Origin: Limnanthes douglasii subsp. nivea
Taxonomy: Eukaryota > Streptophyta > Magnoliopsida > Brassicales > Limnanthaceae
Length of the DNA: 64,000 nucleotides
Assembly: GCA_036936605.1 (NCBI GenBank)
Contig: JAUPFV010000005.1
Coordinates: 8,082,345-8,146,344 of the forward strand
Reading direction: 5' to 3'
In this document: positions 1 through 11,958 of the stretch, piece after piece
Layout: the number at the start of each line of letters is the position of its first letter
Position numbering within the stretch: the first letter of the stretch is position 1
Translations under genes and position numbers: made by a program
The notes under the pieces: model-generated
The model's database searches: none
The model's input: only the letters and a program-made list of their open reading frames with translations
What the model was told of the DNA's origin: nothing

Positions 1-1560
1 TCACGAGAGTTTGCATAATTGTCCGGGCTGTGAGAGCATGAGGCGTTCCACTTAGTCACAGATAAAAAAAAGAACAAATAGCTCTCATGTCAGTCCAACA
101 TAGAAATTCTCAACTTGTTCATCACTCACAAGCTCGGCCACAGGTGATTGATTGCTCCAACTTGAACGCCAACCACTCATAGAGGCCCCATTGGTCTACA
201 CAGCTATTTAATAAGCAATGAGAGGTCAATGTAATGTTTTCTATGTATTCGTATTGTGTATATGTGGCACAAGATGAGTATTTTTGGTAAAAAGAATGTT
301 GTCACAGTTTGTAGAACTAAAGTAGAAGCTCTGAAACTCCAGAGGCCTAAAATAGCTTGTACTTTTTATTCAGCCTAGTTTGGGCCTTTTTTTAAAACAT
401 AGACTTAAGCCTATAACAAAAGCTATACAAATATATATATATATATATCATATATTTATACGCGAAGATTAATGGATTATAGAGGGAACCTTCTCCAAAT
501 TTGTAATGGGCGTACGATAAGAATAAGATATACAGCTATTAGTTTCAAATATCTGAGTAGTTTCTCAATATTTTTTTTTAATCTATCAATTTTAAAATCG
601 ATTTGTTTAGTTTTTAAGTTTGGTAGAGTTTATAAATTTACCTTTAAGTATTTAAGAAGAGGTCGCGTATCAAAAATTTATAGATTTTAGTTCAAGGATT
701 TAGGAGTAAGATTTTGATTCAAAAGACTAAATAAAAGAAAACGAAACCATAAACTTAAAAACAAAACGGGGTAAAGCGGAGAAAATACTAAGTCATTTAA
801 GTCTAAATATTAACTAAGTAATTAAAATTTTATGTTGAAATGTAAATATCAATAATAGAAAATACATGTCAAAATAATTATAAAGTTATAAATAAAAGTT
901 GAAAAAAATATTTAGCTTCATACAATTTTTTTAGTTAAATTAATACATATCTTTTTAAAGAGATAAGGCTTATGCTTTCTCATAATAATATAAATTTGTA
1001 TATATGTATATAATTTATAGAAAATTAAAATTATACTAACATTAAAAGTCCATAACTTTTACAAAGGATAATTTTTGTGTTTGTTTTTTAGAGGATTTGT
1101 AATTTTATATAAGGGTCGGTTACCGTTTATTATTTTTGGAATACCTTTCATGAGTTAAGTGATTTTGAAATTGATCTATAAAAAGGTTTATCCACATGAG
1201 AAAGTGTCATCATAATTGATGGTACCACTGACGTTGAGTTGATCTGAAAAGAACTTTTTTTAATTATCACTTTAGTGAAGTGTTAATTCGTGTTAAAATT
1301 AAAAAAAAAAGACAAAAAAGTCATATGATTACGAATCCATAACACAACGACGCGCTTTCAATCAAGGTCCACAATGTCCTACATCATATTAGATGCATAC
1401 AACCCGCAAATCTTGGATATACCAAGATACTATGAGCGTTTTTAAAAGACCAATTCATAGGATAAAAATAATTTGAGATTACGGAGATTACATCACAAAT
1501 TACAAGCAAAAGCCTAACAGGAGCATACGAGACTACATTAAGACATTTTTAAGAACAAAT
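1..1560. other. AT-rich gene-free DNA
   Basis: No exon-like or element-like coding stretch was recognised here. The sequence is AT-rich with many stops in all frames and a short TA run near 430-448. It may include the untraceable 5' part of the gypsy relic that becomes recognisable further on. Confidence 0.6.
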
Positions 1561-2449
1561 AACAAGAAAGTTACCACGCCTCATGGCATCTATCTCTTAC
1601 ATGTAGGACATCCTTCATAGCCTCTTAGTAAAATTATTATGAATCAAAAGGCTTTAACCTTCGCCCAACTCTTAGCCTAGCTCGAGCAACAAATCAAAAT
1701 CGATGAAACCATGCGTATGAGATTTTTGGGTTAGCCTAACACATATTTTTCTTAACACACAGCTGAACTACTTCCATTTGTTGTAATCTAAACAATTAGA
1801 TACCTTTCAAAACAATAAAAAAATCATCTTACCAACACAAAAACTACAAAAGAAGAATAAAAATCTCCGATGGTTTTGGATTTTTGTTACATTAGACTTT
1901 AAAACATATTAACTATCTATGACTGTACAAAAGATGTGATCCATTCTTAGAAACCTGAGAAAATGTGGACTTCTAGGGATGGGACAAATCCCAACAAAAT
2001 TCGTAAGTCATGTAATGAGAACGATCATCAAACAAAAGAATTTCAAGCCTTGAAATATGAAATCTAAAATCGCATTGACGATAGTAATATTATTTATTTC
2101 ATTAAGGATTGAACCCATGTAACATCCAAAAACAATCGAGCACAAATACTACAACCACCTATGTCAAGCCTCTTACAGCAGAGCCCACAACAACAACGCC
2201 TTGGGTAATAGAAACATTCGCCACCTATGGAGCCTACAATGACTAATTGGATCCCAATTCAGAGATGCAAATAGTAGGCACCATCGTTGAAGGAGTCACT
2301 ATTACAAAATTATCAAAGTCTACTAAAAAACATCATATAATTGACCTAATGGTCCAGCAAATAAGCAAGTCCTCAACTCATCCCTAGAAATCCATATCAT
2401 CGCTACTATCAGTTTTAACAGTGATGATTTATGAAGGGGTTGTAGGAAT

Positions 2450-4430
2450 TTATAAACTTTTTATTATATCCATCATCGAGATTACTATGGCGTATATAAA
2501 GATATTCATGATGGATGTTGGCAACTTAACCAATATTTATTTTATGAAAATTTATAACCAGATCCGAGGTATAACACTGTGAACACCATTGAGAATAGTA
2601 CAAACTAGTTTCATTCGAGCAGAAACCCATTTGATAGAAGAAATAAATCTATATGTAGTCTTTAGGTAGAGGAAATGTATGAAGAATGTGCAATACCTCT
2701 TTATGGTAATTTATGGACCTTCATCATAAAATTTAATATTTAAATGACTATAGCTCAACCAGATGCACGCTATCGTATCTTTAGTGCATTAGTGTCTTGG
2801 TACGCCATCAATGGGAGGATTCAAATAATTTGAAGCAATCAACTAAAAACTACAGAATTCTACGCTGCTTCCATAACACTCAAATAGAATTCAGTCGGGC
2901 CCTCATAGTTTTAGATGGTATAGATAATCCAAAGGATACCCTCTATATAGTGAAAACATGGGAAAACGTTAAAAAATTACATTAGGATCAAGATAAATGG
3001 TATGTATCGTTTAGGACTTATAAGGGTTTTTTTGAAAAAAATTACTAATTTTTTTATCCGATAATTTTGATGTGTTTGTTTGGTGTGTGCATGATATAGC
3101 CGGAGTACCAAAGAAGAGAACATGCCACCGTTATTTATAAATAGAAATTTCAGGCTTCTAAAGAAAAATCAATGACCTTTCTCTTAGAAAAAATCCAAAT
3201 CCATTATAACCAACATCACTCGGCTAAGCAAAATCGGTTACATCAGATAAGCATTTTACATTGTCTAAAGTAAAAATCCAATGTTGGTAAAAAAATTGCG
3301 TATGTGTGGGCTTCAACGGTCTCAACCGAACATGCTTAAAGGAATGAGTTCCCATGCATTGATTAATTGATCGATGTTACCTTGGGAAACAAGATGTAAT
3401 CCTTCATACACACTTATTTTGGGTAAAATGAGATTGTGATAGGTAATGACTAAAAGAGGTTTGCATGGCTACAAGGTAATTTATTTTGGTGTATGCAAAT
3501 ACAATATATCGAATACTGGTAACAAATAGAAAAAAATGAAAACCACATGCATGACCATGATAAAATATTTGGAAACCTCCAAGAAATAAAGTTAAATCAC
3601 AATCTAGAAAATACACATTCATAGTCCGATATAACAAAATTTCGGGTATTTGTTCAGCAATAGAGGAATCAAAACAGACCCAAAACAACCATCCAAACTA
3701 ATAGCTATGAAGTCGTCATGAAACATCAAAAATATCTATATTTTCGCATGAAGGTTAGCTTCACTCAATCGATTGATCTCTAGATCATCTGAAAGTTGTG
3801 CTCTATTTTCCCAAAACATAAAGGGGGAAAATGGTTCAGTTAGACCCCAAAGTCTGACGAAGTATTCAGAATAATAAAAGACCACTTGACGTCCTACAAG
3901 GTCTTGAAGATGCTAAAATAATGCGACACTCTATATTTATATCTAACGGTATCTAACTATGTTGTTAGCATACTCATAGTAAAAGAAGAAGAAGCCACAT
4001 GCATATCCATTTAGTACATGATTAAGTCTCTCATGAACGTGAAGACTTAGTATTTACAACTGGACCTCGGACTGCCATCAGAGCACAAGCTTTGGCAACT
4101 TGTGCACTTAATTCGAAATATATATGGCATATTCTTCAAAAATGATAATCTCGAACCTACGTGGAAAGTCTGTTCTGATGGGAAATCTAACAATCTTAGC
4201 TCTAGAGAAATGGTACAACTGACATCTCTTAAGGGAATCCTCTTTACAAATTAAATGGATTTGCTATTTTAAAAAATAAAACAAAATACGAAGAAACGTA
4301 AAAATCCTCATTGATTTACAGTTGGTGGTCCACCATACTTTGGACAAGCTGAAGCCAAGAAAGACAACATCATCATCTACTTAAAAATCTACACAACGAA
4401 TTCAATATGTTTGAGTATGAACAAGTACCT
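2450..4430 (+). mobile_element. Decayed Ty3/gypsy (Tat/Ogre-type) gag-pol relic
   Basis: Conceptual translation on the + strand, switching frames, follows the gypsy reverse transcriptase order. CVGFNGLNRTCLKE at about 3302-3343 matches the family CVDFTDLNKACPKD block. RGLHGYKVIYFG follows near 3450-3490, then NRGIKTDPKQ (about 3655-3685) and RLASLNRLISRSSE at 3748-3790. The RNase H start LYLYLTVSNYVVSILIVKEE lies at about 3931-3992, and a weak continuation (GQAEAKKDNIIIYL) is near 4335. Upstream, HHRDYY...DGCWQL at about 2468-2515 resembles the gag zinc knuckle. Stops and frameshifts are frequent, no LTRs or PBS were found, and the ends are approximate. The lineage (Tat rather than Athila) is inferred from the RT/RNase H wording. 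Confidence 0.82.
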
Positions 4431-6502
4431 TAGGTATAAAACACGGTAGTTTATGCACTTACCTCTTCAGTGAGTTCTAAATCTACCATTTAGGTATTTT
4501 ACATGAGACTAATCCTCTTCAAATCCATGCAAATCAAACTACTTTGAGATAAAATTACCATTTTACTATTCTATCTACGGTTCATATCCTTGAGAGTTAC
4601 TACATCGGCTAGATTTCTTTAAGTTATACAAGTCTTCCCTAGTAAACACCATATAAGGCTTCGAGTAAATTTAACTCAATAGTTTTGTTCTCGCTCGCCT
4701 AGCCGGGTCTCAATATAGTTTGTGGTTTTCCTCTAAGCAATTAACATTTTTTTATCACCTTATGTGGGGAAAAACTCGATCGTCCACATGAGACTCTACC
4801 TCTTTATAACATATATTATCTTTAAAGGGGTCGACCATCATCGACAATAGTAGCCAAAGATCGAGCATTCTTGATATCGTATCCTTTTTATTATTGCCAC
4901 TATGTTGAGGAATTGAAAATAGGATGTGATATTTTAAGCTTCATTTCATAATTTTATTGCTTTAATAACATAAAAACGAAAACAATTTGACTAACCTCGA
5001 GTTATATTTTTACTTGTCATATCGTCAAATCTAGCACTAAGATACCATTTCTCCCAGTTTTATAAAGAAATCTTGCTCGCTAATTTCTTGATATAAATAC
5101 TAGCATAGGATTTGCAGTGGGACAATGATATTTTTCTCTTGAATAAGAAATGGAACCTTTTTAAATATCGCTTCATGATACTCTATAAAAAAATGATTGG
5201 CAGAAGTACATAGGGCTTGGAGGGGCTCTGACCCCGTTTACCGTAAAATACGGGTTAATTTATATAGTTTATTCTAGGATAATATGCATTTTTTAAGGAA
5301 ATTTTTTAATTTAAAAATATGAAATAATAATTATTATTAATGAAAATTTTAATTTAAAAATATGAAATAATTAATATTTTTAAGGAAAAATTAAAATTAA
5401 ATTCTTGGATAATAGTGGTTTTTAAGTCAATTTTAAGTTAAAATATTTATAAACGGGAAGATGTAGTCCACATATACATCTCAATCTCTTCAAGATAAAA
5501 CTCAGTTGATTCGGTAAGTGTTTTTATTATTTTTTATTTAATTTTTTTTGCAACAATTTTTTTTGTTTTTATTTGGTTTAATCTCTCTTTCAAAATTGAT
5601 TTTTTTTCTTTATTTTTGTCTTCTTCTATTGTTCTGATTTGATCTAAAAGTTAATGGATCATTTTATCAAAGAGAGATTGTAATTAAATAAATTAAAAAG
5701 AGGGAGAAAATGAAATACATAAAAAAGATGTAAATTTTAATTAGATAGATTCAAGACGGAGAAAATGAAGAAGATTGAAATTTTAAATTATATACACTAA
5801 TAGAATTATTATTTTAAATTATAATTTAAAATGTTAAATAAAATTATTTTACAATGTAAAATAAATTTTATAAACTTTTGTTCCACCGTTACTTCTCGAG
5901 AAACAGCAGACAATCTAGTAACGAGTAATGTTAAGTTTAGGGATATCATCTAGATAGATGATGTAAGAATACATGTTTCAAATTATTATTATTATTTTTT
6001 AAAGTTTTATATTAAACACACTGCCTATTCAATTTAATGTATCTAATCGTTTTCACCTTTGGACTTAGATCAGCCTTCGGAACAAAATGAGATAATTATA
6101 TTATTAGATAAGAGAAAAATAAGTATATATAAAATCATTTTTTACATTTTATAAAAGGGCACCGTCCTAGTAAATGGTTTTTGTATAATAAAAGTAAAAT
6201 CTCGACATTTTTAGCTTTTAAAAAATTAAATTATTTTTATTTAAAATTTATTTAATTGGATAATTATTATTATTATACAAAATATTTAATGATTTTTTGG
6301 TAATATATTACAAATTAAGGAAACAAATAAGTGAAAATATTAGTTTAAAAATCTAATTAAGAGAATAATATCATTAAAATTAATTAAGCATTCCGTAAAA
6401 AATTTGATCAATAAAATTATGATGGATATGAATGATATTAATTTTATTTAATTTTATGGTGTTTTTATTTTTTATTTTTTATTATGTTAAAACTAACCAA
6501 TT

Positions 6503-6541
<39 letters not shown>

Positions 6542-8150
6542 GTAAGATGTAAATGACTAGAACCATGGTCGTCCTCGACAATTGCTTATGGAATATCGTA
6601 AGGAGAAGTAACTCATCAATTTTTTTATTGGATAAAATTAAAAAACTAAAAATAACTTTTGGAACATGAGCTTTGAGTGCCCCCTTCAGATTTGGATTTG
6701 GAGAACATTCTGTTTTGGGTCTCTCGCATTGAAATTATATAAGATGAATGAGGAATCTGCATCATCCTAGCATGATATGTGGTTTTACTCATACCTTTGA
6801 TATCTCATTTTAGAAAAAATATTATCGAAAACTCAATACTTGATAGTAATCTCAAATTCGTATATATTATAATGGATTCAGATGTTCACCCTCCCAAATC
6901 AGCCCGGGTCGGCCAAGAAACCACTATAATAACCTGGAGATTGGAGAAATAATTATATCAATGCCCCTCGTCAAATATATATATAACTCACGTGCATTGT
7001 TGGTGCAACAAAAGCAGTAGTGTCAGTTTCATTATCAAGGTAACATATCATATAAAATGTGTGTTTTCTCACTCTTTCATTCTTTAACTATTCTATCATT
7101 AACAAATTAGTTACTCCTCAGCTTCTCAGAGTTTCATTATTGAGTATTATTATCATTTATTTTCCATTGTGGCCTACTATTTTGTCATTGTTTTTCTTAA
7201 ATCCTTCTCTGATTTACACCTATTATATATATGTTTTAAAAATCTAAAATCTAAAATCTAAAATGAGATTATAAAAAAGGAGAAGTTAAGATTACGTTTG
7301 ATTAGTGAATGTTTTATTCGGTTGAAGTGTTTCAATCGTAGCATGTTCTTTCAGGTTTTTCGTGATTGAAGTGTAAATAGTCAAAATTAATTTGGTCACA
7401 AAGAAGTCCGTGTAGCTCCCACGTTGGAGATCTTATATATAATATTTGTTTACATAAGTTCATATCCTTGAATGAAAGATAGTATTTATATCGATTTTTT
7501 TCTTAAACTATCCTTGATTGTATCTATCCTTAAATCTTAGAGAAAATATGTTTTTCAAAATTCAAAGCCAAAATTTAATTGATATTTTCGTATTTCACTA
7601 ATTAACCGTTATTTTAATCTAATAAGGTTTGGCTAATGTATATATTTTTCATTTATCAATAGCTCTCATTGTCTTTTTAAAATGAGTGAGGAAGAAGTAT
7701 AAGCTTATATCTAATAGAGTTTTAGAACCGAACTACTGCTTTTGAGACCGAGTTTCTTGATTCAAGGAATAGATTCGGTTAATATTGATCAATTACAATA
7801 AGGAACTTGGCTTCCCAAATGTTAAATTTTGGGTTGTTTCTTATATAAAAAAAGCTTCTTTTGTTTGGTAGTCGATCCTCAAAGTGTTTTAAATTTTATG
7901 GCTTGTGTGGGCGAACTCTTATGCTTCAATTTCAATATATATTAAAGCCTTATCTTGTTGTTACTATTTTATTTTTTAAGATATCATGACTAATTAATTT
8001 TAGTCGAACCGACATGACTGCATAGACCTTGGTTTGATATTACCCCTACGCATGCATGATAAAACTGTCTCTAAATAAAACCTCCATTGAAGAAAATTAA
8101 TTTAATTTTTTGAAGGAAAAAGAGTACATAAGCAAGTAACATGGTGCTAG
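4430..8150. other. AT-rich stretch without recognised genes
   Basis: No convincing coding or element core was found. The stretch includes a roughly 27-bp direct repeat (AATTTAAAAATATGAAATAA near 5309 and 5351), a short hairpin-like GGGGCTCTGACCCC near 5224, and a TA microsatellite at 6508-6538. The left part may be untraceable gypsy 3' sequence and LTR. Confidence 0.5.
6508..6538. repeat. (TA)n microsatellite
   Basis: Uninterrupted TA dinucleotide run of about 31 bp. Confidence 0.95.
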
Positions 8151-10570
8151 TGTAACTAGGTGTACTTCTGAAGTACTTTCCTAAGCTCTAAAGAATCAAA
8201 ATCACGACTATCATTTAACTCATGCAATGGGTGAACTTCGTCTGCATTAGCCAAACATGTACAAAGTATGAAATCATCTTCGACAGAAAGATATTTGGTA
8301 GAAGCATATTTAGCTTCACTTTCTTGTTCATACTCATCATCAACTCCACACATGTTGTCGGTAGCACTAGGTTTGGTCTCCACCGCCTCAACGAATGGCA
8401 TAACATCCTCAATGAATACCACGTCTCGGCTAACCAAAACATTCTGACTTACAGGTTCCATGCTCCAAAACCTATATCATTTTACTTCTTCTGAATAACT
8501 AAGAAACAAACACTTTAGAGATCTTGGTTGAAGCTTATCTTGTTTCACATATGCATAGGAAACACATCTGAACTCTATCAAATATTACAACACTTGTTAT
8601 TTTTAAGTCCATAATTCTTGTGGACATTTAAAATTCAGTGTCCTAGATGGACTCATTTTCATGATATATGCAGTTATCATTACACCATGTCCCTGGAACC
8701 TTCGGCCCATTCCTTCTATCAAAGCATACACCTTACCATTTTCAGCAATGTTCGCTTCATCCTCTCAGCAAGCCTATTTTTTTTGTTTAGAAAATCCTCT
8801 CACGGTCATGTGTCTAGCAATGTTAAATATAAAACAGTAGCTAAGGAATGCCTTATTCACATATTACAAGTCATTTTCAGTCCTTAACTTATTCATAAAA
8901 ATTCTAGGTTGATTTCCCACCAACCTATTCAAACTTTAAAAATCATCAAATGCTTTATCATTGGTCGTTAAAAGTATAACCAATACTTTTCTGGAGTAGT
9001 CATCAATCAAAGATATGAAGTACTTAGGACCACCCATGGTGAATTGTCTTATAGCACCCCAAAGGTCTAAATGGACATATTTAACCACATCATTTGTTGT
9101 ATGGTTGCAAAGCAAGAGCTTAAACTTTTTTCTTTTACCTCACACACAACTTTCACAAAAGCTCAACTTTTCAACTCTGTTACCATCCACCAATCCTTGT
9201 TTTCTAAACTCAATAAAGTTTTTCTCACTCACATGCCCTAACCTCATATACAACATCTTGTTTGAATCATTATCTAGACTAAACAGATATTTGTCCACTA
9301 CAGACTCTTCAAGAATGATTACACTATTAGTCTTATAGGTAATCATAAAACGAGTGAGCCTTGCATAATCCTAAGTTTGACATATACGGCCGTATATTGA
9401 AAACCCTATCTCGTCTAATATTCCAATAGATATACATTTTAGTTTAACTTTGGCAACATACCTCATATTTGTTATTACTCTCTCAATTATTGTCGACAAT
9501 TTGATTTCTCATCCTCTTCGCAACACATGTTTTATCATTCTCTACTTTAACCTTGCCAACATCAAACAATCTAATGTTTTTATACCAATATGTGTTGGAT
9601 GTCATGTGGAATGAAGCTCTTGAGTCCAATACCCACTTTTCAATGTCCGTGCAACTGGAAGCCAATAAAATATCAGTGTGTTCATAATCATTCAAGACCA
9701 CTGAAGCATCTTCGACATTATGCTTCATATAATTGTCTATTTTCTCCTCTATGGTATGTTCTTACTGATATGACCTTCTTTCTTTCACAACCAACATATC
9801 ATCTTCGAATCAGTCAAAAATCTCCTTGATTTGGACCAAAAGTTTCCTTTCTTCGTGTTTGAATCTATCTTTCTAGGCTTGTCCCTCACACTTAATCTAA
9901 GACATTTACAGTCACTCTTCAGAAATATCTTCCTTTGAAGATCATTTAAGTTCAAAATACTTTTCATTTTGGTCATCGTAAGGGAATTTTTTAACAAATT
10001 TCTCGTACACCTTTGGCTGAGAACTCAAGATGATTATTTCTTGATCATCATATTCTACCTTGACTTCAATTGCATTCAAATCAAGGATGATTATATTAAA
10101 AATAATCCAAGTGTCTTTAGATCTCCTTGCTATTATCCATTGTCAGCATATACAATTATTTCTTAAGATACAATATGTTGGCTAAAGATTTCTTCATATA
10201 AATGGCTTCTAGTCATTTCTATATTCCCAGCATCGAAAGCTCTTCAGACACATCTCGAGGTACCTCATGTGCCAAACTCAATATCTAATCATTATAGGCC
10301 TTGGACAATACCTTAGCATCAAGCTCTTCTTCGACTCTCTCATTAATGGTAGTGGACGCCCAAATCTTATTTCTTTAAAGGTTAAAATATTTATATATGT
10401 TGAATTTATCAAGATCAAACTTCATGGGACTCGTCTTTGTGACTTTTTTTTGGTTTTTAGTGAAATCCACATCTTTAACCTCATTATCTGAAAGGATCTT
10501 CGTCTTTCTTATTTATGTTTATCACCTACAAAATAATATTGTTACAAATTATTCACGCTCACCGTACCAG
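8150..10570 (-). mobile_element. Decayed Ty1/copia gag to integrase fragment
   Basis: Read on the - strand, the copia order is preserved. A gag C-terminal piece lies at about 9997-9785. A protease-like segment at 9728-9483 has KWVLDSRASFHM, where the family has a D-[ST]-G-A core, so the active-site Gly is replaced by Arg. The gag-pre-integrase block (LYMRLGHVSEKNF and CESC) is at 9346-9140. The integrase core (DLWG and ISLIDDYSRKVLV) is near 9090-8990, and the integrase C-terminal region (RDVVFIEDVMPF) is at 8461-8156. No reverse transcriptase or RNase H follows, so the element is truncated on its 3' side. Several stops and frameshifts make it dead. Confidence 0.88.
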
Positions 10571-10571
10571 T
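10557..10571 (-). other. Degenerate tRNA-Met primer binding site of the copia fragment
   Basis: The - strand reads TGGTACGGTGAGC, close to the plant copia PBS TGGTATCAGAGC. It is followed on the + strand by TGTCGGGG, a plausible LTR edge, which would put 5' LTR sequence at about 10572 onward. The far LTR end was not found. Confidence 0.45.
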
Positions 10572-11198
10572 TGTCGGGGATTAGGTCAAACAAGAAGCCT
10601 AATATTTGAGTCTCAATGGTAATCAGAATAAGATTCATTCGATAATAGATCGAGACTGCAAGTTTAAGCTATATGATTTGGCAGTGGTTGTAGCTTTAGA
10701 CCTTAAGTGATTCACTCGTTGCATGTATGGTAAGAAAGAAACATATTCTATCTAGAAGAAGGTTACAACAAGACTCTCTTAAAAACAACTAACGCAATCA
10801 CTTTTCTTATACTAAGCATATCTGTCCTACAGTAGGATCTATAGATCTCGGTATTTCTCGTATACTTTGTTTCACTCTTCATTTATTTCTAACCAATGCT
10901 CTTGCGCGTCACAGGCTTCATACCTCTCTTCCAGTATATATTGAACCAATGATAGATTAGATGCACTCTCAATCCCTCGTTAATAACTTACAGCTTGTTT
11001 CCCATGACATTCGTACGACCGTATAGTGCACCAAATAATTACACCACCATTTTTTACCCTTAACGTTGTTGTACATGTGTATTATTTTGTTTGTTCCTCA
11101 AACATGCTCGATTAGTTGATCAATGGTTATGATAATCATCGATTTCATATTCTTGGCGTATTAGTGAATTTGTTTTTTTTTAAATCACATAGGTTTAA

Positions 11199-11324
11199 AG
11201 AAACTGTTTAATGGAATTTCATAAATAATGGAATATTTAAAGAATTTCATAAATAATATATATATATATTATAGGTTTTAAATGACATAGGTTTTAAGTC
11301 ACCCGTTCTAGAATCGGGTTTTTC

Positions 11325-11365
<41 letters not shown>

Positions 11366-11417
11366 ATAGAATTTCATAAATAATAGAATATTTAAAGAAA
11401 CTGTTTAATGGAATTTC
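11199..11417. repeat. Direct repeat flanking a TA-rich insert
   Basis: The motif AATTTCATAAATAAT plus GAATATTTAAAG occurs near 11216 and again near 11368, each copy associated with AAACTGTTTAATGGAATTTC. The copies bracket about 100 bp containing a near-palindromic CCCGTTCTAGAATCGGG and a TA run. This could be an insertion with a long duplication or a local tandem duplication. Confidence 0.7.
11330..11362. repeat. (TA)n microsatellite
   Basis: Uninterrupted TA run of about 33 bp inside the duplicated segment. Confidence 0.95.
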
Positions 11418-11630
11418 AAATCTGTAATAAAAAAAACATATCTCAAAAATAACAACTTGCGAGAGTCGGCTATAAATATAATATCCCCAAAACCAAAATA
11501 AATTTCTTTAAATATCAGAATATGAACTAAAAGATGTACATAAATACTCGGTTCTTTCCAGAAACAAGAAAGAGCCGAAGAAATAGATACTCTAAAACCA
11601 CAGGGTGTCAACTCCATTAGATCCAATGGT

Positions 11631-11636
11631 TTTATT
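11631..11636 (-). terminator. Candidate poly(A) signal of SIZ1
   Basis: AATAAA on the - strand, about 325 bases past the SIZ1 stop codon. Distance and sequence fit a plant polyadenylation signal, but transcript ends are not visible in DNA, so this is only a candidate. Confidence 0.35.
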
Positions 11637-11958
11637 TTTTTCTCTCATCTAAACCAGCGGATATCCAATGCTAGATATCAGAAAACTATCAATGTACAAT
11701 TTAGCAGCGACCTTCACAATCTTCGCTAGTCACATTCTTGAGCGATTCCTTTTATAAGTCAGGTTTATGAAAACAGCGCCAAAACTGTTTGTTAAAAGCA
11801 GCAGCAGCAAGCAAAGCAAAGCAAAGTTAGTTGTACAAGATAGAGATACCTTTTTGTCCTGCTGTGTCTTTCCCTATTTAATCACATACCAGATTCTAGC
11901 TGCCTTCTGAACAACAAACAAAGATTGGCCGGCAAAATCAGTTGGTAAAGGGATAATA

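Larger units (their letters stand above)
10572..11630. other. Probable LTR remnant and AT-rich spacer
   Basis: No coding sequence is seen. The left part may be the 5' LTR of the adjacent - strand copia fragment. The right part includes a duplicated segment and a TA run (separate entries) and borders the SIZ1 3' end. Confidence 0.4.

Noticed and set aside
5220..5245. hAT or CACTA terminus suggested by GGGGCTCTGACCCC
   Set aside because: A very short hairpin with no matching opposite end within a plausible distance.
7380..7470. Possible LTR with CCCACGTTGGAGA near 7418
   Set aside because: A motif common in plant LTRs, but no LTR ends, partner copy, PBS or PPT was found.
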